Shown: positions 45,286 to 57,640 of the stretch, one piece after another
Layout: each line of letters begins with the position of its first letter
How positions within the stretch are numbered: the stretch's first letter is position 1
NCBI GenBank assembly: GCA_027943335.1
Contig: BSBK01000522.1
Location: forward strand, 1,238,001-1,302,000
Direction: 5' to 3'
DNA: 64,000 nt
From: Chamaecyparis obtusa
Lineage: Eukaryota; Streptophyta; Pinopsida; Cupressales; Cupressaceae
Notes under the pieces: generated by a model
Databases searched by the model: none
Told to the model about the DNA's origin: nothing
The model's input: only the letters and a program-made list of their open reading frames with translations
Position numbers and translations under genes: made by a program

Positions 45286-47345
45286 ATACAAGATCTCATT
45301 GATGATGGGAAAATTGTAGTTAGTGGACATACCTCTAGTAACTCAAACCATGATATGTTTAAGAATATTTTCCCTAAGAGTGAAAAGGACAAAGAGAAGG
45401 CTCCTAAATCTTATAATAGTAAAAACTAGACCTATATCCATTAGGAATATTACATAAACCACATTATTGAATATGACAATCATGTGAATAATCCCTCAAA
45501 GGAAATGAACTTGAATACATTGTTACTAATTAGACATATAGCCTCTCCACATACCCTCATATTCATTGATAATGATGACTCTTCCATAAAAAATCCTACA
45601 ATACACCTCTTCACATTGAAACCTATATTCACAAACATAAAATTGTGTGATTCCTAATAAATGGAGGAGCGGGTTTCAAAATTTTCACCTTGGAAGTAGT
45701 CACAACTTTGGGTTTCTCTAAGTATGTAGTTGATCCTAGAAAGAAAATCACAATCAAAGCTTATGAAAATCAATAATTTTCCTCTAAAGGATTAATCATA
45801 TTTCCAATTAGGGTTGGCCCATGGTTAAATATTTGGTTTTCCAATTCATTGACCTTAATTTTACCTACAATGTTCTTTAGTGTGGTCACGGATCCATACT
45901 ATGTAAGTTGTACCATCCACTTATCATCAATGCATAGAATTTATGCATGTTGGAGTTGATATCACTATATCTAGAGACCCAAATCCCTAACAATTATGAA
46001 TAAACTCCTTCCATATCATATGCCCATCCCAAATCATTGAAATCTTCCACTTCCAGATCAAATGAGATCAAAATCAAAGTGAAAGTGAAAGACCAAGGAG
46101 TAGGAGAATATAGCATGAGTCGAGCCCTTTTTGTTATAAAATTACCTCTCTCCTTGGACATATAGAAAACCACAAACATCTAAAATTGTATCAAATACAA
46201 CAATAGTTTTGAAACCAACCACTTTTAGAAAATGAGGAGCCTTGTATGATGAAATAAAATATTAAGACTTATTGGGATAGTTATACAAAGATGAAACATA
46301 AAAGCATAAACTGAGAAACATGAGGTTAAGATACGTATTGATTAGAACAGTAAATAATTTAGAATAATAGAACAAATGAGATATGATGATCATAGTACTC
46401 TTGATCTATAAAATCAAGGAAAATTTGAACCAATCAAATCAAAGTGTAGATACACAAAATGATAAGACCTCGATGAATAATTGTAACTTGAATTTAGTAA
46501 GAGATCCTTCTAATGCAACACAAGCTAACAAGGAGAGTACCATTAATTATTTTAATGATTTTATTGATATAGATTACTATGATATCATTTGTAAACTTAC
46601 ACCATCACACTACATTAAACCTAATCGTGATTAATTTCCCCATGTCCATCTCCAACTCGTTGATTAGGACCTACAAGAACCGTCAGAGATAGAAACATTC
46701 CAAAATGATGAAGCTATAGTAAATTTTCTTGTAGTGAGAATTGAGCTATCGCTTGGGGACCATAGAGTTAGTTTTGCAATATAAATCAATAGTGAAACTT
46801 ATTTAAGAGAAGGTTTCAACCCTCTCAATTTTAAAATTGTAGAAAATAGAAAGAGGTATTCTAGTAAAAATTGCTTTGTACATCTATTAGACCAAAAAAA
46901 AAAGTTAAAAAAAGGGACATATTTGAAGGTGAAAACCTTTTCAAGGTGCTTGAGTATAGAAAGCTTGAAATAGCTACCCAAGAATCTTATCATGAGATAT
47001 CACCTATGTTGGTTGAGAAGATAATAGAATTTATCTTGGGTATAGAAGACGATCATAACATTATACACTTATTTGAATCATTAACATCAAAAGAGAGAGT
47101 TTAATTTATTCAATTCCTCTAAGAGATACAAGTTAACTTTTCTTGGTCCTTCGCAAGTATACCCAAACTTGATCTTCATTTTGTTATGCATCATTTGACT
47201 ATAGCACCAAGGGAAAAACTTATCAAACAAAAGTGAAGAAAAATGCACCTACAGATCACACTATTGGTAAAACTAGAGTTACAAAAGCTATTGGATGTTG
47301 GTTTCATAAGGCCCATCAATTATACATAATGAATTTCTAATCAAG
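45286..47345 (+). pseudogene. Tat-like gypsy tandem unit 3 (protease to pre-RT)
   Basis: The third copy begins at AGATCTCATTGATGATGGG (45291), the same point at which unit 1 begins at 19850. Relative to unit 2 it lacks a few hundred bases after about 45530, including part of the pre-protease text. The protease second half lies at about 45640-45960. The spacer frame 46383-46634 has ATQANKESTIN. The pre-RT frame 46871-47104 reads KRDIFEGENLFKVLEY and SPMLVEKIIEF, then VNFSWSF, MHHLTIAP and LLDVGFIRPI. Unlike units 1 and 2, it runs on into reverse transcriptase. Confidence 0.8.
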
Positions 47346-47990
47346 TGCCTATGTCAAAACCCACTAGGGGTATTTTAATATTCAAATACTTCAGAGATTT
47401 AAATAAAGATTTTTCCAAGGATGAATTCCCCCTTTCTAAAACATTGACATGATAGTGGATTGAACAATTGGTCACAAAATTATATCCCTCATGCATATTT
47501 TTTTGCGTTACAATCAAATAAGGATAACACCTAAGGATCAACACGAGATCATATTCACTGGTCCTTGAGGAATTTTTTTTGGTGATGTCATGCCTTTTGG
47601 TTTGAAGAATGTTAGAGTCACTTATCAACATGTAGTTGTCACTATATTTCATGACATGATGCATACACATATAGAAGACTACATGGATGACTTACTTGGG
47701 AAACCATTTACGAGAGTTGAACTCTTGAAAGTTCTAGATAAGACCTTTAGTAGGAAATCTAATTACAAAGTGTGATTTAATTCAAAGAAATGTGTCTTTG
47801 AGGTGACCTCAGAAAAGCTCTTAGGATGCATTGTCTCTCGTAAATAAATTGAAGATAAATTTTACAAGGTAAAATATATACTTGAGATGTCATCTCCCAA
47901 TAATATATATTAGTTGAGATCATTAAAAGGGAAACTATAATTTATCTTTCATTTAATAGCATAGATAGTAGATAAATGTCAACCTTTTTA
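47346..47990 (+). pseudogene. Reverse transcriptase of the Tat-like element
   Basis: Plus-strand RT following unit 3. Decayed N-terminal text (KYFRDLNKD and FPLSK) is followed by the frame 47590-47775 with MPFGLKNVRVTYQ and an intact YMDD active site at 47680-47691. GKPFTRVELLKVLDKTF is next. The connection region CVFEVTSEKLLGCIVS is readable at about 47795-47840. Stops before 47590 and after 47775 break it. It is the only RT in the window that keeps both catalytic Asp residues of the YxDD box. Confidence 0.85.
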
Positions 47991-48540
47991 GCACCTATTA
48001 CACAAGAATGTTCCTTTCAAATGGGATGATAAATGTGAACAATATTTTTATAAAATTAAGGTTTTTTTTTAACCACATGTGTTGGTACCTCCTTAATATG
48101 ATAAACCCTAACTTCTTTAGATATTAGCAACTACCTCAGAACCATTAACACTTTTATCACAACATGACTCAAAAGGAAGGGAAAGGAAAGGAAAGGAAAG
48201 GGTCATTTATTACATCAATCATACTTTAGTTAGATATGAGTTCAATTACACCCCTATTGAATGGGTGTTCCTTGCCATGATTTTTATTGTGTATAAATAG
48301 TGTCATTACATGCTTACTAATCAAATAAATCTTATCACAAATATTAATCCCCTTAAGTACTATTTGAACAAATCAGATATTATAGGAAAAATAGCTAAAT
48401 GGGTCATGATACTTAATGAATTTGACATTGAGTATGTCGAAAGAAAAGCTATATATAAAGGGAAAGCAATAGCAGACAAGCTTGTGGATGCTCCTATGAA
48501 AGATGGTCATCTCTTGAACACATAGTTTCCCAATGAATCA
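47991..48540 (+). pseudogene. First RNase H of the Tat-like element
   Basis: A plus-strand Ty3/gypsy RNase H that ends in the 71-aa frame 48310-48525. Landmarks are YYI(N)HTLV-like text near 48215, an EWVFLAMI-type stretch near 48265, then MLTNQINLITNINPLKYYL, KIAKWVMILNEFDIEYV and GKAIADKLVDAPM. The sequence matching the IADKLADAPL tail is typical of Tat-type elements before their second RNase H. A GGAAA repeat (48171-48202) lies in it and has probably shifted the frame. Confidence 0.8.
48171..48202. repeat. GGAAA pentanucleotide repeat
   Basis: About five GGAAA units inside the RNase H region, probably a later slippage expansion. Confidence 0.85.
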
Positions 48541-48585
48541 ATATTCACTATGGAACCTATACAACTATGGAATTTGTAATTTTAT

Positions 48586-48900
48586 GGCTCTTATACATAG
48601 AGTAGTTTTGGTCCTAGCATCACCTTCATCACGCCACAAGGGGATTGTATACCTAAGGCTTACAAGTTATGTTTCCTTTGTACCAAAAATATAGTAGAAT
48701 ATGAAGCACTAACCACTATAATTTGTATTGTTGTGCAATGGAAGATCTTAGAGATCTATTTATTTGTCAACTCCTAGCTAGTAATTAGACATATTAATGA
48801 TGACTAAAACACAAATTTTGAAAAGTTATTGAATTATAAGAAAACAATGGATGAATTAAAAACATATTTCATATTTATATATTTTGAGAAAGATCCCTAG
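48586..48900 (+). pseudogene. Second (archaeal-type) RNase H of the Tat-like element
   Basis: Downstream of the first RNase H the plus strand reads FGPSITFITPQGDCIPKAY, then KLCFLCTKNIVEYEALTT, ILEIYLFVNS and IRHINDD. A TPQGD...CTxNxxEYEAL array followed by a (D)S residue is the signature of the additional archaeal-type RNase H that plant Tat-clade Ty3/gypsy elements carry after the first one. Stops are present. It supports assigning this element to the Tat lineage. Confidence 0.75.
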
Positions 48901-49399
48901 ATACAAAAACAAAGATAAAAATTTCATGGATACTATAGGTTCTCTCATCTATATGCCATAAAACACTGCACATTTTGAGTTCTTAGTGCTACCCCTCTTG
49001 GTAGTTGCCTATGACATACATCAATTTGAGCTTATTTGTAATACCATTGGTATTGATTCCCCATGGTATGGAAACATCTATGCCTTCACCTAAAATGACA
49101 CCTTACCACCAAAACTATCTAATAAATCATGTGAAACTTTCATTTGTTAAGCCTCCTATTGCATCATTATCATTAACACCTTATATCAAAGAGGCCTCAA
49201 TGGTAGTCTACTTAGATTTCTTGAGCGTGATGAGGCTAAAATTTCCTTATGAGAGGTACATCAAGGTATATGTAGGGTACATTCTAGTGGTCCTACCTTA
49301 GCTAAGAAAATGCTACACATAGGACACTAGTAGCATACTATGGAAAGAGATGTCTATCACATTTTTAAGAAATAAAAATATTGCTAAATACATGGAGAC

Positions 49400-50300
49400 T
49401 TGATACATGGGCTTGGACATGAATTACAATTGATTACTATGTCTTGGACCTTTTATAAATGGGGACTTAAACTTGTGGGAAAAATATATCTATATTCCTC
49501 CAATGAATACAAATTCATCATCATGCACTTGAGAACTTCACAAAGTATATTGAAGCCATCATCTTAACATGTGTTACTAGTAAACAGATTACATCATATG
49601 TTAGTATAGTATTCCTCTTTCCAACACGGATAGTAGTTGTCCCTTTGAAATTCAATATGTTCACAAAATTTATTAGAATTTCCATATCCAACATGAATTT
49701 TTCACACCATATTACCCTAAATGTAATGTTTAGGTTGAGGCTCGAACAAAACCATCTTGAAATTTCTTAAAATGAAAATTAATGATGATAATTGTGACTA
49801 CCCAATCAAACTTAAACCCACCTTGTGGGCTTATCACATGATATTGTGCACTCTTATAAGAGCCACTCCATATCCCCTCATCTATGTATTAGAATCTATC
49901 CTACTCATTGAGGTTGAATTACCGTCCTTGTGGGTCTCCTTACAGAATCTAATTAGTGATGAAAAATTTATAGTCTCCTACTTGCAAGAGCTCAAATTGC
50001 TCTATGAACATAGATTTAATGCTTTTAACCATCTCAAATATTACAAAAACCATATATATAAGTTAGAATCACTAAGTAAGGCCATAAAAATTTAAGATCG
50101 GTGACTTTTTCATGAAAGGGAATCCCACAAATCAAAAAGATAGATATAAGAAGGGAAAGTCTAAACTTAATTGGTTCAATTCATACATTATCACTACTAC
50201 ATATAGATAGAGAGCATATAAATTGGATACCCATAAGGGAAATGCATTGGAGAATCCTTTTGATTTCCAAATCAACAGATTGGAAATCCTATGAGCTTTC
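49400..50300 (+). pseudogene. Integrase of the Tat-like element
   Basis: A plus-strand integrase with heavy decay. The core start reads FYKWGLKLVGKIYLYSSN (about 49450), matching the W-G-L/D-L-VG form. After a stop-rich stretch the frame 49757-50095 gives KLKPTLWAYHMILCTLIRA, TPYPLIYVLESILLIEVEL and a helical tail with LKLLYEHRFNAFNHLKYY. These match the end of the integrase core. The C-terminal part continues as KKGKSKLNWF and a DTHKGNALENPF stretch to about 50290. It is the last recognisable coding part of the element; no 3' LTR is identified. Confidence 0.8.
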
Positions 50301-53158
50301 CTACTCAATGCTTGGATTTTCCAACTTACTTGGCCAACGAACGAGAGTGATCGATTATGATCCTCCTCCCCTACACTTTAGGCTCTATAGAACCATGGTG
50401 GGTAGGCCTACACCTTAATCAAACTTCCTAATTTTAAGACTTTTTTTAGATGATGGTTTTTGTATATTAAACCCTTGAATTAATTCTTCAAGATGGCAAA
50501 TTACTTCTTGGAATAAAATCTCTCTTCTCTAAAAATTGAATTCTATATGTATTTGAATACTTGAATAACTTGATTATTTTTGTATATAATATTTACTTTA
50601 AATGAATTAAAAATGATGTGCAAGTTCCCTTATCAAAACTATTAATGAAAATGTTTAACTTGATCGATTTGAATTAATAGTAGAGTAGTGCCTTATGTAT
50701 TCCTTAAAATCATTACAATTAAATGTGAAGAGACCTTATGTATAACTTTATGAGATAATTTAAACTTGATTCTATCAAGACCATCAACTAAATGGTTACT
50801 ATATGCTTTGGTAATCTAAAAATGTTACATTCAGTCTTATTGATTTTAACTTTTCTCAAAAAGGCCAATAGACAAAATAAATCTGATAACCAGTCTCTAT
50901 CCTGATGTTCAAACTAAGATTTACCCAAATTATCTCCACATAAGACTACACATTCAATATTTATTTCAAAAGAATAAATATCACAAAGAAATGATCAATT
51001 CAAAAACTCAATTGCACACCTTTGAAAATAATAGGCAACTGGTATCCTATTAAAAGTAGAATTGATTTTTTCCAATCGAGTACAAACTTTAAAAATCTGA
51101 TCTTCAATTGTGCATATTCAAAACAAAAATTTCAAAATAGAACATTGTCCTAAAACTATAGTTTATTGATTTGTATTGTCTCCCATTTTGACAATGAAGG
51201 GATGCAACATTAGCTTCAAACCATTACAAAATGACTTTTCATAGTGGTAATCCTGAATACCTAATTACAAAATAAAAAATAAAATAAAATAGCCTCATGG
51301 GATAAAAGGGACACCATTAATTGGAATTGGGCCAATCAATTCTAGCAGCTCATCCTAAAAGTCGGCTGGATCCTACCCTTCGTCATTTTCCTGGACCTCT
51401 TAGAAAATCTTGTGCATCTCATCTTTATCTTGTTTTGATTCCAACTCCATGTTTTGAAATAACTTTATTTGGTTCTTCAATTTCCTTGGTATCTACCTCA
51501 TTGCATGCATTTAATAGAAATCCTTTGTCTCTATTTTGAATTTCAAACTAACAAGACAACAGTTCTTCATTAGTGTGGGTTTTTCCAACACATGAATACT
51601 CTTGGATCCATTGGCATAACCCTCTTCTTCCTTCTTCAAAGTTATTATTTCATGTTTCAATAGGCATAAGCAATACTGATAGGTTCATCAGGGGTCGACA
51701 AGTCTATCAAGACACTATACTGATAGTGATTGTTACATTGATAACTCTCATCAGAATAAATCCTATCGATCTACCACTGATTACATCAGTGTATGCTTAT
51801 CTGATTATTTTCCTTTTCTTTACCCATTAGGATAACAATTTACATATAAGTCGATGATTTACTTTCTCCTTTTTTTGGTATAGGTTTTCAGAATAATCTT
51901 ATTAGATGTCAAGATAACTTAGAATATGCTTCAATGATGGTTATTTCTATGTCGATGAGTCTATTGGTGTAACTCTTCTCGATTCTTTAATCTTGTATTA
52001 GCATCATAAGTCCTCCCAATTGTCTTTCTTATAATGGCCTCAATCACCTTTTATCGCTATAAGTTATGTCATCAGGTTCATCAAACATTGGGGAAACTCA
52101 AAAACACTCATCTCAATTACTAAAGCTACATCAATGATTTTTTTCAACATAACTTGTGTTGATAGACACCTTCTTTTTAGTATTCATCAGAGTAGGTCTT
52201 ACAAATATCCTCATCAGCTATGAGAAAGACAAGAAATTCCTCTTTCTGCTAGTGTTAGTATTGTCAATGGGATTTATTGGAGTGTGTTATACTACCTTAT
52301 TGTATCCCTATTTCTTATTTGATTCTATTAGCTTAACTCTTTCCTATATTTTTCTTCCTTAGTGCCCCATCTCTCCATTGATATATGCTATCCTGACCAT
52401 ACATGACAGGAAATTGACCATTCGACACATGCATCAGAACTAGTTTTTGGGAGTTGGAAATGGAAGAACATGCTTGATCATAGATGTTTCACATGATTAT
52501 AGAATCAAATTTGTATCTTGGTCTAGAATTTGGGACTCCAAATTTTGCAAAAATTAGGGTTCCAACAATGACTCTTTTTGGGAATGTGTGCTCCATGTGG
52601 GCATAGCGATATTCCAATTATTTTTGGAGGAGCAAACCATTAATTCATTATCCTCTTTGTAAACCATTATCTGAACTTAATTTGGTAGCCTTTGGCCCCC
52701 CAAAATAAATATCATTCCTTTCCTCTATCAAAGACTTTATTCTGATCATGTCAGAATGCACAGCTCCTAGAAATACTATCATCATCCCTTTCTTCATTAT
52801 GTTTCATCTCCAAATTAGTTGATTTCCTTCTGAACATCTAAATCAAAAAAGAATTCTTATGTTTTCACTCTTCCTCAGACTTGGCTTCAAAACTTTTTAT
52901 CAACCTCTTATTCTCCCATGGATTTTTTATGAAGGGTCCTCCCCTTAATACCACAAACACATAACAGAAACAGAGAAACAACAACAATTTGCAAGAACAG
53001 AAAATGGGCTTCTTATTATTTCCACAAATGTGGAATTAAAAATTTCAAAATTACAATATGCAAAGCCACATGGGCATTTTCCCTTACAATATTTTATAGG
53101 ATAAAGCCTCAAATCATTACCCAGATCTACCCAGAACTGCCCTAGACAACACTACGGG
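50301..53158. other. Non-coding, LTR-like spacer
   Basis: No supported coding sequence. From about 51680 to 52210 a CATCAG/TCATCAG word recurs at least six times, a pattern seen in LTR promoter regions, but no second copy or target duplication is visible. Confidence 0.35.
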
Positions 53159-53174
53159 CCTTCTTTATATAGGC
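53159..53174 (-). promoter_or_regulatory. Possible TATA box of a minus-strand LTR
   Basis: The minus strand reads CCTATATAAAGAAGG, a good plant TATA box. It lies downstream of the minus-strand gag-like ORF (53750-55500), where the 3' LTR of that element would be expected. The LTR ends could not be fixed. Confidence 0.4.
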
Positions 53175-53749
53175 AATTTCCATCACCTGAAAAGGTTCCA
53201 GAAGTTTAGCCCTTAAGGCCAACTATACTAAGAATTATTTTATTTTCATTTTATTTTACATAGGGTCAGCTCCAAATAATTAAAAAATGTGTTTTTAGGT
53301 ACCCCAACTTCCGGAGGCCATAACTTCCTAACCATAGCTCCGTTTTTCTATTATAACCACTTTTCAGAAATGGCAGGACCTAATCTACAATGCTTAATTG
53401 GCACCAGCTCCAATCACCTGAGGGTTGATCACGATCCGGAGCCTCTAAGGACTTCAAAATTGAGCTCAAAGTTTTCATACCCAAAAACCTCAATAACTTC
53501 ACTAATACAGATGATATGGCAATGAAACTCAATTGGTAGGCTGATATGACTAAGATGAACCTCCATCTGTGAAATCGGAACATTATGAGATCGTATGACC
53601 AACTTACTAAAAATAGTAATTTTCCATAAATAGTAGCTCTACACAAGATAGCCCTTATTGAAAAGAAACCAAAAATATTTTTGGGTGATGCAAGATTGCT
53701 CTTACACCCAGGATGCTCTTGCATCAATTTTATACTCTAGTTTTTTACT

Positions 53750-55500
53750 GCACCTCTTGGCTTTTGGTAATTTTTTGAAATAAACTTTATGTTTCACCTT
53801 AAAAGGACTTTCATGATGATAGTTATCTCCAATGTTATTTTAATATTCCTTTTCCCTTTTGATTTATTTATCACTTTCAACCCAAAAATCTTATGATATT
53901 TACTTCTCGATGGTTTTGAAAATAAATACCTTTTATTTTTATGACTCACAGTAGGCTCCACTTTGTAAGAGATTTTATTGTTTTATATATTTCCTTCTTT
54001 TCTTTTTAATCATTTCCTCATGTTTCAAAACTACTTCATTTTCATCACATACTGGATTTGGACATGTATATAAGTTATCATCAGGAGCATTTTGTTGAGA
54101 TATTTGGTCTTCCTTAATTATTTCATCATATATTAATGTTTTATTTTCTTCTATGGTTTCATTATATAATTTTTTTGAAAAACTTAGGTTATTTTCAAAT
54201 ACACCTTATTTTGCTTCTTCTTCAAACAATGGATTATAAAACATAGAAAATTCATGCATACCTCTTTGAAACTCTTTCTATGGTCCCTCAGGGGTTCCAT
54301 CACATAAGATATCATCTCCAAGTGTATCATAGTGCATAGCTTCACTAAATGGATCCTCCTGAGAGTCTTCATCAACTAGACAAATATCTTCATCAAGGTT
54401 ATCTCCTAGAATTTCCTCTTGTACATGTACTTCATGATGCCTTTCACACTTTTCTAAAATTACATTATACAAGGGATTTTGGAAAGATCCAAAATGATTT
54501 TCAGGTGCACTTTCTTTGGCATATTCACCATAATGTGTATATTCGTTAGATGTATCAGCCTCCTGAATATGCAATGATCCATTATTTTGTTTATTTTGGT
54601 GGATTGAGAAAAAAATTGAACCATTTTTCTGAACATATTTCTGCTATTCTATGTCTAATAAATCTGAAATGTCTTTTGTACTGCGAAGATCTTCATCCTT
54701 ATCATCGTACTCACTGATATCCTTTTCTACACACATCCCATCATGTATGGATTCTTTTTCAATCTAATCCAAAATTTATTCTTCATTAAAATCTTAAACA
54801 TCATTAGGTTTTTGTCCCCCTTCTGTAAATTTCTCCATGTATTCATCATCTTCCTCCATCATTACATAATGAAAAATTTTGAGTAGAAATTTTAAACCTA
54901 AGTCATGAATCTTATTTAGTAACACCTTGTGTAGAGGTCTAATATATGAAGGTATTTCTCAATAAATGTTTAAAATCCTCATAAAAAAATTCACTATAGA
55001 TTCAACTTTAGATCTTTCCAAATTAAAAAATGCATCCAAGTGAGACATATAAGATTGTGATTCCTTAATACAATCTTGATATTCTTCTTGTGTATATGGG
55101 TACTCATCTTCCTCAATTATGCCATGAAATTCATGCAGGAAACATTATTCATATTCCCTCCATGATGAGATGCTTTGTATAGGCAGTGATTCATATGCTT
55201 CTCTTGCCTAATCCTTCAATGTCCTGATAAGTAGCTTCATCACCTGATCTTTTGCACAAATCTCATAATCCTCTAATAATGTGTAAAATGCATCCAAATG
55301 CTCAAGTGTTGATTCACCATATTCTCCATTAAATTTTGGTACAAGTTGTGAAATCTTTGGGAATAGATTATTAGGGATGCATTGAAATATTTTGAGATCT
55401 AACTGTAAGTGTGAAAAGTGACAAACACTACACTTCAATGAGTCATTAAATGATTGATCTAAGAAAAGAAAATAAGATAATCTAATAATCAAAATCAATC
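53750..55500 (-). pseudogene. Ty3/gypsy gag-like ORF (gag-only element)
   Basis: Minus-strand gag. The N-terminal frame 55498-55208 reads FPKISQLVPKFNGEYGEST, HLDAFYTLLEDYEICAKDQ and VMKLLIRTLKD, the start of a retrotransposon gag domain. Adjacent text supplies SISSWREYE, EYPYTQEEYQDCIKESQSY and a PLHKVLLNKIHDLGLKF stretch down to about 54900. An acidic C-terminal region follows, with DDEYMEKFTEGGQKPND, HVQEEILGDNLDEDICLV and EEENKTLIYDEIIKEDQ-like text. The end is a basic tail, RYLFSKPSRSKYHKIF, near 53900. No protease or RT follows; the sequence passes into LTR-like text. Stops are present but the reading is mostly continuous over about 570 codons. It is likely a non-autonomous gag-only LTR element. 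Confidence 0.65.
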
Positions 55501-55825
55501 AAGGTGACTCATTGCCTTCTAGTAGACAAGAGTATGGATTTTTCTCTCAGATCATATTGTTAAGTGATTTTGCTCATATCAATTATACTGGTATGTGATA
55601 ATAATCATACAAGAAACTGGTGAACTGGGTTTACTCATACGAAAAACAACGAGCATTTTTAAGGCCTGAAAAGTCCAATTCAATTTTTTTGTTTGTTGAT
55701 TAATGTATGTTGGCATTTTCTTTAGCTTCTTGATATGTTTCTCTAACTTGTTACTGATGATCATTTGTTTATTCGTGCAAGATGTTCTCTTAGATGTATA
55801 GTTCCAAATTACTTATCCACCGACC
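55501..55825. other. Spacer between gag-like ORF and PMD pseudogene
   Basis: No feature is supported in these 325 bases. Confidence 0.35.
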
Positions 55826-57640
55826 ATGAGACTGATTTCATGCTTATCCAACAATGAGTTGACGATCTTAGAAGAGTGTGGTTTTGGTTGGTTAGGTGAG
55901 ATTCTTGATATCCATGTGAACCACAGATTGTTGACTTCTCTTGTGGAGATATTCCATAGTGAGAACAACACATTCCACTTTTCCATGGGAGAGATGAAGG
56001 TGACCCCAAAGGATATATATCGTATCCTTCATATTCCCTTTGGTGGCCCCCTAGTAGAGTATGAGTCCTCCCAACATCCTGGCATGCTATCCATCCAGAG
56101 AGTATTCCAGGATGATGATATCCTAAAGATATGGGTAGGGTGGGACACCATGGTGTCTAGATATGGTCAAGATTCACCCTTATCATGTTTCATGGTAGGA
56201 TATATAGGATGCTTTATCATGATAGATAGAGGGTAGTTGGGATTCTAGTGTAGGTGGGAAGTAGTATTAGAGATATTGTTGGTTAATCCATCTAAGCTAT
56301 GGTGGGGTGCATGTCTATTGGCTCATATTTACCATGAGCTACATGAGATAATGTATCAACGTATGAGGACCTTAGTTGTTGGGGTATTGATCAAATTTGG
56401 GCTTGGGAGAATCTCCCTATCTCTCGGCCCATGTGTGTTGATACCAGGACATTAGGGCATCCATTTATTTATAGATATATAGGTTATGTTTTTTAGTCTC
56501 ACTTGAAGAAGATTGCATATTCGATGCGGCAACTCGATGACATGATAGTTGTCACATGGCGACCATTTTTAGGTATAGAGGAGTGGAGAGACTAGAGGTC
56601 CAAGTAGAGGGATATGTTCATGACCCGGCCTCTGATTGGTCACACTTCTATTGTCTTGGAGTGGTTTGTGGTATCTCTAGTATTATAGAAGTATGGTTGA
56701 CCATAGGTCATATCATAAGAATTTACAGCATACACCAGGTATGTCGATGAGGTTTGAGAAGGATGGGGTCCAAGGTTGGTAGCGATGACTATGTTGCAGG
56801 ATCTGACTACTGTGAGGAGGGATCAATGGGACTACCTAGAGGTAGTAGTAGATGCAGGGGTCACTCTTGAGTATAGGGAATATTTTGCATGTCACCTCTT
56901 TCCACGGTTCATTGATCTGGTAGCTCCTGTGCCACAGATTGATTATGAGGGTGACGCTCCTCCACCACCTCCACCACCACAGGACATGAGAGACAAAAGG
57001 TCGAGGCCATCTGGAGAAGATGTAGGGGTGATCTCAAGAAGGGAAGTGCCAATGAAAAGGAGGAGAGGAGAGAGAGATAGTCTAGGGTTTATTGGGTCAA
57101 TAGATGTAGGCCCCAGTAGTACAATAGAGACACATATAGGGAAAGAGTAGAGAGAGCAGTCTGGAGGGGTAGCCTGACAGGTGAGATAGAGGGCTAAAGA
57201 GGATATGGGGGTAGGAGATGCAACTATGGGTGGTAAGGAGGATGATCTGTGATAGAGGACACTAAAGGATGTTATCTAATCCCTATAGGAGAGAGTGTGA
57301 GGCCTATTAATTCAGATCGTCATTGCACAGGCTAGGCTCATAGATCAAGATTGGAGGATATTTGATCTCATAGTTGAGTAGGATCAAAGGATAGATGAGC
57401 TCATGGAAGAGTGAGATCACTATCAATGTGTGGCTACATATCAAACCAAACAAGTAGTATATTATGTGGCAGCTTACAGTGTAGTTGTTCTATTGGCTCA
57501 GTAGGTTATACCTTTCTCTCAGTATGAAACTAGATCAAAGGGTGCACATATGCCATAAGAAGATGAGGTTGTTCCTCCTCCACCACCACCTCCACAATCT
57601 CTAGATGATGTCGAGTATAGGGAAAAGAGCTATAACCTAT
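55826..57640 (+). pseudogene. Plant mobile domain (PMD/MAIN-like) pseudogene
   Basis: The PMD is a nuclear domain found in the plant MAIN proteins and carried by some plant transposons. The 136-aa frame from 55826 has the domain start LTILEECGFGWLGEILDI, RLLTSLVEIFHSENNTFHF, GEMKVTPKDIYRILHIPFG and a SCFMVGYIGCFIM stretch. After a stop at about 56234 the reading resumes in other frames: LAHIYHELHEIM, WAWENLPISRP, VTWRPFLGIEEW, DMFMTRPLIGHTS and the 124-aa frame 56776-57150. The last frame has VTLEYREYFACHLFP, a poly-Pro run of seven and a basic KRSRPSGED region. Decayed text with a helix (QARLIDQDWRIF) and a second poly-Pro run continues to about 57640. It lies opposite to its gag-like neighbours. 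At least six stops or frameshifts are present. Confidence 0.8.

Noticed and set aside
51180..51200. Possible minus-strand polypurine tract (AAAATGGGAGA)
   Set aside because: No TG-initiated LTR follows it and no repeat partner is visible.
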